Assembly: GCF_017591425.1 (NCBI RefSeq)
Contig: NW_024465434.1
Location: forward strand, 744,001-808,000
Length of the DNA: 64,000 nucleotides
From: Ochotona curzoniae
Lineage: Eukaryota; Chordata; Mammalia; Lagomorpha; Ochotonidae
Direction of reading: 5' to 3'
The translations under genes were made by a program, and so were the position numbers. The notes beneath the pieces are model-generated. The model was not told the origin of the DNA. It was given only the letters and a program-made list of their open reading frames with translations, and ran no database searches. Each line of letters starts with the position of its first letter. The stretch's first letter is position 1. Of this stretch, positions 56,464 through 64,000 are shown one piece after another.

Positions 56464-57078
56464 GCTGACGCCGCAGGGAGCAGGCAGTCCCCAGGGTGCA
56501 GGCAGTCCCCGGGGAACAGGCAGACCCCGGGGAGCAGGCAGACCCTGGGGAGGAGGGAGGCAGTCCCCGGGGTACAGCCAGTCCCCGGGGAGCAGGCAGT
56601 CCTCGGGGAGCAGGCAGTCCCCAGGGTGCAGGCAGTCCCCAGGGAGCAGGCAGCCCCAAGGGGCAGGCAGACCCTGGGGGGGGGCAGGTAGACCCCGGGG
56701 AGCAGGCAGTCCCCAGGGTGCAGGCAGTCTCTGGGGAGCAGGCAGTCCCCAAGGGGCAGGCAGTCCCCAGGGTGCAGGCAGTCCCCAGGGAGCAGGCAGT
56801 CCCCAAGGGGCAGGTAGACCCTTGGGGGGCAGGCAGTCCCCAGGGAGCAGGCAGTTCCCAGGAAGCAGGCAGTCCCCTAGGGGCAGGTAGTCCCTGGGGT
56901 GCAGGCAGTCCCCAGAGAGCAGGCAGTCCCCAAGGGGCAGGCAGTCCCCGGGGAGCAGGCAGACCCCGGAGAGCAGGCAGTCCCCAAGGGGTAGGCAGTC
57001 TCCAGAGAGCAGGCAGTCCCCCGGGGTGCAGGCAGTCCTCAGGGGGCAGACAGTCCCCAGGAGGAAGTCTTTCTTGTT
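56464..57078 (+). repeat. 18-bp minisatellite, about 33 units
   Basis: The unit is close to GCAGGCAGTCCCCGGGGA, with variants at the middle (AGTCCCC/AGACCCC) and end (GGTG/GGAG/AGGG). Some units are irregular (about 56540-56580, 56670-56690). Because 18 is divisible by three and the unit has no stop in several frames, long Pro/Gly/Leu-rich frames of 288 and 231 codons (minus) and 208 codons (plus) result. They are not genes. Confidence 0.97.
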
Positions 57079-57325
57079 CAGGCAAGGTGAGGTGTTCTGC
57101 AATTCCTTCTTATCCATACTGAGGGTAGGGTTTTTGTTTATTTGCTTGTTTTTTCTTTAATGAATCTTCATCCTTGTCATGTTTTCTCTTAATTGCACAC
57201 AGCTGTGGTATACAACTTTCCTTATTCCTTCAGCCCAGAGCGTTTGGTTGAATTTGCTCTCAATGCATTCGTACGAGTCCCTGTCCCTTGTGTGGGAAGT
57301 TTCTAGGTTTCTTTGATCGCGCAAG
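57079..57325. other. Sequence to the right of the minisatellite, partly old repeat
   Basis: 'cttcttgttcaggcaaggtg'-like text at 57070-57090 may continue the ancient repeat. The rest is unassigned. Confidence 0.4.
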
Positions 57326-57333
57326 GGACACTT

Positions 57334-57655
57334 TTAATTTATCTATTTCCATTGCAAAGACAGATATGCAGAGACGGAAGAGAGATGGAGAGGAAGATCT
57401 CCCGACTGCTGGTTCACTCCCTAAGTGAGCGCAACAGCTGGAGCTGAACCGATCCGAAGCCAGGAGCCTGGAGCCCCCTCTGGGTCTCCCACGCAGGTAC
57501 AGGGTCCCAATGCATTGGGCCATCCTTGACTGCTTTCCCAGGCCACAAGCAGGAAGCTGGATGGGAAGCGGGGCCATCAGGACCAGAACCAGAGCCCATG
57601 TGGGATCCTGGCGCCCAAGGCGAGGACCCCAGCTGCTAGGCCACCACGCCGGGCC
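57334..57655 (-). mobile_element. C-SINE with target duplication
   Basis: 'caagggacactt' at 57322-57333 and 57656-57667. Head 'caccacgccgggcc'. Confidence 0.95.
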
Positions 57656-57824
57656 CAAGGGACACTTCTTGAAGCCCACTCCATGAACGTGCTTGATGGT
57701 AGATTCTGGAATCGCCACTCTGTGTTTGCTAGATTGTTCACCGCGGTTACCCTTCAGGACAGGACTGTGGGAAAGGGCAGCAGCAGTTGCCAAGTGCCCC
57801 AATCAGCTTTTCTTTGCTACTCAG

Positions 57825-57930
57825 GCCTTCGGTGAACAGTGATGTGACGGGGCCAATCTGCTTTACTGAGGTTCCAGTGTGACCCTCACCCAGCCTCACA
57901 GACACACAGACACACATTTGACAAAATACA
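57825..57930 (+). repeat. Ancient interspersed repeat, right part
   Basis: 'ggggccaatctgctttactg' and 'gaccctcacccagcctcaca' with 'gacacacagac' match the 3' part of the repeat whose left part is at 56240. The minisatellite and one C-SINE lie between them. Confidence 0.5.
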
Positions 57931-57999
57931 AGAATCGGGCCTTCCCAGACCCCATCAATCCATGAAAGTGACCATCACAAAGTTTTAGCACTTAAGTAA

Positions 58000-58242
58000 T
58001 AAAATTGCCAGAGTGGCATCATCTTCCCATATGGGTGACTGTGTCTTAGCTGGTCCACTTCCGATCCAGGAACCTGCTTAAAGTCTGGGAAAGCAACACC
58101 CATGTGCAAGACCAGGAAGATGCTCCTGGCTTCTGGTTTCAGATTGGCTCAGCTCCAGCCATTTGAGGAGTGAACCAGCAGATGGAAGAACAACCCTCAC
58201 CCTTTCTGTGTAACTCTGCCTTTCAAATAAGAATAAAATAAT
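58000..58242 (+). mobile_element. C-SINE, partial
   Basis: 'cttcccatatgggtgactgt', a shortened middle, 'gaggagtgaaccagcagatg' and the tail 'gcctttcaaataagaataaa'. Confidence 0.75.
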
Positions 58243-58262
58243 TTTGTTTTGTTTTGTTGTAA

Positions 58263-58514
58263 ACTTCCCAGTTGGCCTGGGCATTTGCTTGTTCCCATGC
58301 CCGCATCCTACATTGAAGTAACTGGATTCAATTCCCGCTTCCAGATCTTGATTCTGGCTCCCCACCCCTGTAGAGCCTGGGGAGGCAGCAGGAGATAAAG
58401 ATACCAATTGTGTTCCTAGCTTCTGGCTCCAGCCCTGGCCCACCTCGAGTTGTGGGGGGGACATCTGGGGAGCAAATCAGTGTACAGCTGAGCCATCCTG
58501 TGAAAAAAAAAAAA
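58263..58514 (+). mobile_element. Old C-SINE
   Basis: 'gttggcctgggcatttgctt' head, 'ggggagcaaatcagtgtaca' and a run of 12 A. Confidence 0.65.
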
Positions 58515-58529
58515 CAAAAAACAAAAACC

Positions 58530-58836
58530 TTGGTGGGTTGATGTACAGAAAGCTGACGGATAGGACAGACATCTGGATTAATATGGAAGAGGCTGGTATC
58601 CCCTATTCAAGTGCCTGAACTGGAGGCCCAGCTCTGCTCTGAGTCTAGCTTCCTGCCAGGGCAGTCTCGGAAAGCTGCAGGCGTTGGCTCCAGTAACTAG
58701 GTTAGTATGATCATGTGGGGGGACCCCGATGATGCTCCTGGCTCCTGGCTTATGTTTGGCCAAGTCCTGGCAGTTGTGGACGTTGTGGGCAAGTGAACCA
58801 GTGGATGGAGAGGGCTCTGTCTTAAAATATGTTCTT
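58530..58836 (+). mobile_element. Old C-SINE
   Basis: 'gctggtatcccctattcaag', 'ctctgctctgagtctagctt', 'aagtgaaccagtggatggag'. Third consecutive same-strand copy. Confidence 0.65.
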
Positions 58837-59054
58837 GGAAAATGTGTATCATGAAAAAAATAGGTTTGATGTTTAAAAGTTTTGCACTATAAATAAACTT
58901 ATCTTTCATTTCTTTCTCCCCTGCCCCATGGGATTTTTGAAAAAAAAAATGTGTATTTAGTCCTGAACACAACACATGCATCTGCAACTTTGTTGTTGAA
59001 GTAGTGCTGCATGGTGATAAAAACAAATATCTCTGTTAGGCTTAAATTCTAGAT

Positions 59055-59245
59055 ACAAAATGTGTGTGAACTTGGGCAAGTTCCTGCTTATGTCAGTGTC
59101 TTTATCCATATACTGGGAATAATAACACATACTTGTTCCTTGATCTTAGGATTCTTTTTACAGGTAGAATTAAAAAAAAAAAATGTTTAGCACAGTGCAT
59201 TGTATATGGCAAGAACTCAGTAAGTGATGGTTAGTATTTAATAAG
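59055..59245 (+). mobile_element. MIR SINE
   Basis: 'gtgaacttgggcaagttcct', 'atactgggaataataacaca' and 'gcaagaactcagtaagtgat' follow the MIR 3' half, with an A run inserted. Confidence 0.8.
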
Positions 59246-59339
59246 AAATAGCAACAAATATCTAAGAAATGTGTGCTACTGCTCCTTTAATTCCAGCACG
59301 TATTCTTTTTAAACATTGACATTTTAAAAATTTAAATAG

Positions 59340-59650
59340 TTTCTTTGTAATGTTTATTTGTTTTCAGCTATGTGAAAAGGCAAAAGCAGAGGAGGGGTCT
59401 TCTATTTGCTGATTCATTCTCAGGCACCCTCAGTGTTCCAGGCTGCTTCAGGCTGGAGCCAGGAACCTGGAACTCCACCTGTGCTCCCAGTGTGGGAGGC
59501 AGGGCCCCGGGGTGCTGCCATCTTTACCTGCCTCCCGGCATGCACTAGCAGGGAGCACACTCCAGGCAGGGGTGCTGGGACCTGAGTCGGCATCCTGAGA
59601 GGCACGCAGGCATCCTGAGTGACAACTTCCCGTTTCACAACACCTGCCCA
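59340..59650 (-). mobile_element. Old C-SINE
   Basis: 'gtaatgtttatttgttttca', 'gaggggtcttctatttgctg', 'caacacctgccca'. The word 'aggcatcctgag' is duplicated at about 59590-59620. Confidence 0.65.
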
Positions 59651-59654
59651 TGCT

Positions 59655-59948
59655 TTTAATTTAAAAAAAATGTATCTTAAATGGAGAGAGAAAGATAGCA
59701 ATAGAGCGAGAGAGAAAGAGAACATCTTCCATGCACGGATGCATTTCCCAAATGATGAAACTGCATGGCTAGGTGGGCAGAAATCAGCATCCAGGGGTTG
59801 GTCTGAGGTCAACCATATGGCAGCCACCACTGCTTTCCCAGGTGCCTTAGCAGGGAGCTGGGGAGGAAGTGGAGCAGTCAGGACAGGAACCAGTGTCCTT
59901 ATGGGATGCTGGCATTCAGCTTTACCTGTGATGCCATAGTGCCAGCCC
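59655..59948 (-). mobile_element. Old C-SINE
   Basis: 'aaatggagagagaaagatag', 'ctgctttcccaggtgcctta' and 'gatgccatagtgccagcccc'. Confidence 0.75.
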
Positions 59949-61290
59949 CTCTGTCCTTTATTTTAAACACTTCAATGAAATAATGATACTCTTCCATGGC
60001 AGGGGCCATTTGTTTAACTTTCTATTCTCATTTCCTACTGCAGTGGATAGCATATCATATACTTGTGAAAAAAAATTTTTTTTGAGAGTACTGTTGTATC
60101 ACAGGAAAACATAAATTGAGGTATTTGAATTTTGTAACCCTGTAAAAATTCCATGTATTTTTGATATACTAAATTTTAGAATTTGTTTTTCGCACAAATG
60201 TCCATTTGGCTTGAAATGGAGTATTTGGAGGTGTTACGACAGCACAAATTAAGTATTTTCATTTTCTTAATATCTGTTAATTAATGTGTTGTCCCATTAA
60301 CCTTCCATTGCGAGCAGCTGAATTTGGCGTGAAGTTTGGCTGACTTCATAAAACACACAGTTTCACATTACAAAATCTTTCAGTCTCAGGGTGTAGACAC
60401 ACTGCTAACACCTGACACCAGGACGGGTCAGGCCGCAGTGGCACTGGCTAACCGCAAGAGACCCATGCTGGGAGTCCCGCTAACGAAACGGCTCTGTTGG
60501 TTCATTGGCTAGCATGGAACACGCATGTTCAAGGACGCAGATCCTCTGGTTGCAGCAATACCCATGATCCTTTGCAGGGAGGAGTCGCTCACCAGGCCTG
60601 GGGGGGCCTGCTGCTTCAGTCCTGGAGTTGCTTTGTCAGCATAATCAGCTATTGCATCTTGCTTCCGACCAAGGTAGTTGTGGCGGTTGGACCGGGGCTT
60701 ACGGAATATGTTTTTAGCAGCTACGCAACAACAGATATCAGAAAATACCTATCTGCCAGGCATTTCTAACCTGAGTGACACGTCTCTGTTCTCTCACCTC
60801 CCAGCACTGAAGGCATCTGGCGCGAGTGCCAAAGCTGTGCATGTCCTGCGATGAACAAAACCATGGAATTACACGTAGACTCTCCAGGTCCAAAGCATCG
60901 AAACCATCATGAGCCATCCAGAGCTTCTCCCCTGAGTTAGGGCATCTTTACCTCCAGCGTCTTGCTTAGCTTCAACAATCCTGCACCTGCTCATGGACGC
61001 TCTATGGTTCTACACATTTATCCATCTCTTGGCCGGATGCCATCAATGACTGCATCCTCAGAAGAAGAGAGGGCGCTGTGGGCATAGGGCCAGGCTGACT
61101 CCCTGGGAGGAGAGCCCTCTGGCAACATTGGCAGGGCCCCGTGACAGCTACCCCTGGTAGCACCTGCTGCTTTTCCTGGGATGAATACCCTTTATGGGCA
61201 TTTGTGGCTGACACTTAGCATTTCCACCTGGGTTCAGAAAAGTCTGTAATGGTTGCTGGAGTCTGTCACTAAGACTCACAGACACACACA
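59949..61290. other. Mostly unassigned sequence
   Basis: A stretch near 60430-60490 vaguely resembles a SINE head. A 90-codon frame at 60497-60769 has no known motif. Confidence 0.4.
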
Positions 61291-61292
61291 CA

Positions 61293-61590
61293 AGATGTGT
61301 TTGTTTGAGAAGCAAAGCAACACATAAGAGAGGGGAAGACAGAGATCTTCCATCCACTGGTTTGATCCCCAAATGGCTACAGCGGTCCTGTCTGGGCCAG
61401 GCCAAAGCCAGCAGCTAGGAACGGCACCCACGTCTCCCCTGTGAGTTGTACGGATCATACAAGCTCTTGGTCCACCTCCCACTGTCTTCCCAGACCTATG
61501 AACAGAGAGCTAGATTGGAAGCAGAGCACCCAGGACTCAACCCTGGTGTTGTGGTTCGGAACACCAGCAATACGGTGCCTCGGTGCGCTG
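61293..61590 (-). mobile_element. Old C-SINE
   Basis: 'gtgtttgtttgagaagcaaa', 'tccactggtttgatccccaa' and 'agcagagcacccaggactca'. Confidence 0.65.
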
Positions 61591-62390
61591 TGTGGTCATA
61601 TCACCCCTGCCTCCAGTCCCAGCGTGCAGAGCCAGGCTCCCTCCAGAGCAGGATGTGGCATCTGCTGCCAGCTTGCCAGGGTAGGCCAGCAGACCAGGGG
61701 GTGCTGGGGTGACGTGTGAATATGGGCTCCACTAGTACATGAACGAGGGGCGCTAGCCCACTTGCTGCTGGGCCGTCTGAAGGTGCGGCCCGAGGTTCCC
61801 TGGACAGTAAGGCAGTGCGGTGAAACACTTTCCTGTTTGCCACACTGCGTGGCAGACACAGCCGCACTGCCACTAAACAGAACAAAACCGTGAGGGCAAC
61901 CCTGCCAATCCCGGCAAGCAGCATGAGAAACAGGGACAACAGAGGCAGGAGGCACAGAGGCAGCCCAGGGAGGTACAGGCAATCTTTGACCAAGAGACCG
62001 CCGGCCAGGGGGTGGAGCGAGGGAGGGAATGAGGTCATCAGAACAACAATAGAGAAAGATGGGTTTGGCAGCAGCTTTTGAATAGTCTTTGAAGAAAAAA
62101 AAAAAACTAGAGAGAGGGGAAAAAGGAAACGGGGAAAAGGAAGTGTGCTGAGTACCCAGCATGACACTGGGAGGGGGTGGGAGCTTCCTGTCACAGCCTG
62201 AGGCAACATCTGGTCACCGCTTGGAAGCGGCAGCTCTCTGAAGTGACCAGGTCAGAGTGCCTGTGGCTCCCCAGGCCAGTCCGGCAGCCGGGGAGAGAGA
62301 AGCTGCAGACGGAAAACCAATTCCCGTCAGCGATGTTTGCGCTGAAGTGTTCTCATACTTGGAAGTAGAAGTATGCGCGTGCTGGAATGA
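61591..62390. other. GC-moderate sequence, no recognised gene
   Basis: Two overlapping minus-strand frames (188 and 202 codons, 61596-62209) start on either side of a T run and are rich in Leu, Ser and Pro. Neither has recognised domains or conservation evidence. Confidence 0.4.
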
Positions 62391-62393
62391 CTT

Positions 62394-62600
62394 GTTTATT
62401 TATTTGTATTTGTTTGAGAGACAGAGGATCTTCTCTGCTGATTTATTCCTCCGAATGTCTGCAACACTTGGGGTTGGGCTATGCCGCGGCTGGGAGCCTG
62501 CGCGTGAATCTAGGTTGCCCACGGGACTGGAAGGGATCCTAGTCCTGCAGCCATTCTCTGCCGCTCCCAAGGTGCATATCAGCAGGAAGAGGAGATGGGC
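62394..62600 (-). mobile_element. Old C-SINE, outer part
   Basis: 'tttatttatttgtatttgtt' tail complement and 'ctctgctgatttattcctcc'. Interrupted at about 62600. Confidence 0.65.
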
Positions 62601-62931
62601 CCCTCCCTTTTTGTTTTTCTTTTTAATTGAAAAGACAGATATACAGAGAAGAGAAGAGTCAGAGAGGAAGATCTTCCATCTGTTGTTTTACGCCCCAAGC
62701 GGATGCAAAAACCAGAGCTGCTCCAATCTGAAACCAGGAACCAGGAGCTCTTCTAGGTCTCCTACGTGGGTGCAGGATCCCAAGGCCTTGGGCTGTCCTT
62801 GACTGCTTTCCCAGGTCACAGGCAGGGAGCCGGATGGGAAGCGGGGCTGCCAGGATTAGAACTGGCGCCCATATGGGATCCCAGCGCGTGCAAGGAAAAG
62901 ACTTTAGCTACTAAGCTACTGCGCCTGGCCA
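62601..62931 (-). mobile_element. C-SINE nested in an older C-SINE
   Basis: Full antisense copy ending 'ctactgcgcctggcc'. An imperfect flanking word ('gagatgggc' / 'gagacgggt') may be its target duplication. Confidence 0.85.
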
Positions 62932-63000
62932 GAGACGGGTCTTGAACCCAGGCACCCTGACATGGACATGCCAAGGGAACTCTTGACCAATGGGCCAGGA
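62932..63000 (-). mobile_element. Old C-SINE, outer part (head side)
   Basis: 'gggtcttgaacccaggcacc' and 'gaccaatgggccagga' complete the outer SINE. Confidence 0.6.
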
Positions 63001-63905
63001 TGTGGTTTTAGAATTTTGGTGTTGTATTAAAATCAAAGTGTAAAGTCTATTTGAATGCAGTGATCTCAGATGGTGAAAGATGGCCAACAGATTCGCGAGG
63101 CAGGCAGCTGTTTACAAAGCTGACGGCTCACTACCCATGTTTGTGTTGCCATGTTTAATTTTTATTATGAGATTCCATACTTGGCTTCTGTTCCAAGATT
63201 GGCCTAAGCGTTCGACAACTCGACTGCGCCCTCTGGCGTGGATGCCTCAGAACTGAACCGCTCCGGGAGGAAGCGAGGGCAACAATGACGCCCACCTTGT
63301 CTCTCTGTAAGCCACTCGGGCATCAGTGTGTCTGGCAGTGCCTATTTCACGGTAACAAAGAACCCCTCTGTTCCTGTTGCTCATAAAGTGAAGGTTAATG
63401 CCTTACACACGGCTGGGTGTGCGCGCACAGGGCTTTGGGGGTCTCTGTGGCCAGCTTGCCAGCCCGAGTCACCAGCAGGGAGCAGGGAGGACGAACGCCA
63501 TGGCTTCTTCCTCCAGCAGCCGGCAAGTGCCGCGTGTCGCCCTGCTTGTCCTGTGGCTCAGTGGCACAGCGATGCCGCGGGGAGTTCGTTCTGGAAGCCG
63601 AGGGCTTGTGCTGGAGGGCCCAGCAGAACTGCGGCGCCTGGACGTGATGGGCAGTCTCGTTCTAGTGTTTTCTGAAATACGTGGAAATTTCCACAAAGAA
63701 AGAATACAAATGACGACCTCCCCCGGCCCAGGCTAGAGTTCTGCTGTGCAGGTTCACTCCCTGACTGTCCATAACTGGGGGGCTGAAGCCCCCAAGATGC
63801 CCAATTTTTAAGTGATTTTTAAATATGAAGATTCCATGCAATAACGTTTGCTACTTACCAGTCTGTGTTCCTGGAATTTGTTACAATTCCACTGTTACTA
63901 CTATT
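63001..63905. other. No recognised gene
   Basis: A GC-rich patch at 63200-63660 has overlapping plus-strand frames of 115, 112 and 76 codons. They are mutually exclusive shadows without known motifs. Confidence 0.4.
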
Positions 63906-63910
63906 ACTTT

Positions 63911-64000
63911 TTCTAAAAGATTGATTTATTTTTCTTGGAAAGGTAATTCTACAGAGAACAAAGATCTTCCATCTGCTGGTTCACTCCTGTTAGGTTCGTC
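63911..64000 (-). mobile_element. C-SINE, cut by the window end
   Basis: 'aaaagattgatttatttttc', 'tacagagaacaaagatcttc' and 'tgctggttcactcc'. The copy runs beyond position 64000. Confidence 0.75.

Noticed and set aside
56251..57122. Frames of 288, 231 and 208 codons as collagen-like or Pro-rich proteins
   Set aside because: They are translations of the 18-bp minisatellite in several frames at once.
61596..62209. Overlapping minus-strand frames of 188 and 202 codons
   Set aside because: Two overlapping frames with composition-driven residues, no domain and no flanking signals.

Overview
This is mammalian nuclear DNA, almost certainly from a lagomorph. The window is packed with tRNA-derived C-repeat SINEs. 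Each has a tRNA-like head, a body reading 'cagctccctgcttgtggcctgggaaagcag' in pieces, and a short pyrimidine-rich tail ending in AATAAA-type A-rich sequence. The body variant seen here ('gagtgaatcatcgga' before a short 'ctctctgtatatctgac' tail) differs from the rabbit consensus as I remember it, so a pika (Ochotona) is my best guess. That is inference, not proof. There are no bacterial-style genes, operons, rRNAs, CRISPR arrays or intact viral genes.

Layout. 0-34.9 kb (left flank): a mosaic of about 45 C-SINEs on both strands, a 5'-complete but broken LINE-1 (about 1.49-4.43 kb), a second L1 derivative (8.69-9.26 kb), older antisense L1 pieces, a HAL1/L1M-like ORF1 fragment (14.88-15.34 kb), a MaLR-type LTR split by two SINEs (25.2-26.3 kb), L2 and MIR relics, and a poorly known GC-rich repeat at 23.0-23.8 kb with inverted relatives at 8.4 and 20.6 kb. 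34.9-43.6 kb: repeat-poor sequence around a strong CpG island (about 41.15-42.88 kb). The island holds a YY1-type site and a clear minus-strand splice donor after position 41646. It is most simply the promoter and non-coding first exon of a gene transcribed leftwards, whose coding exons lie outside the window or were not recognised. A second possible start or exon lies at 37.9-38.8 kb. 43.6-64 kb (right flank): a second SINE-rich zone broken by a repeat-poor stretch (50.1-53.9 kb), with an 18-bp-period minisatellite of about 33 units (56.46-57.08 kb) apparently grown inside an ancient interspersed repeat.

No protein-coding exon could be identified with confidence. The longest open frames (388, 288, 231, 220 and 208 codons) are explained by CpG-island base composition, by the minisatellite period being a multiple of three, or remain unassigned (220 codons, 37.9 kb). 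Many SINEs have target-site duplications readable by eye, which fixes their borders and shows several nested insertions. Boundaries of older repeats are approximate.
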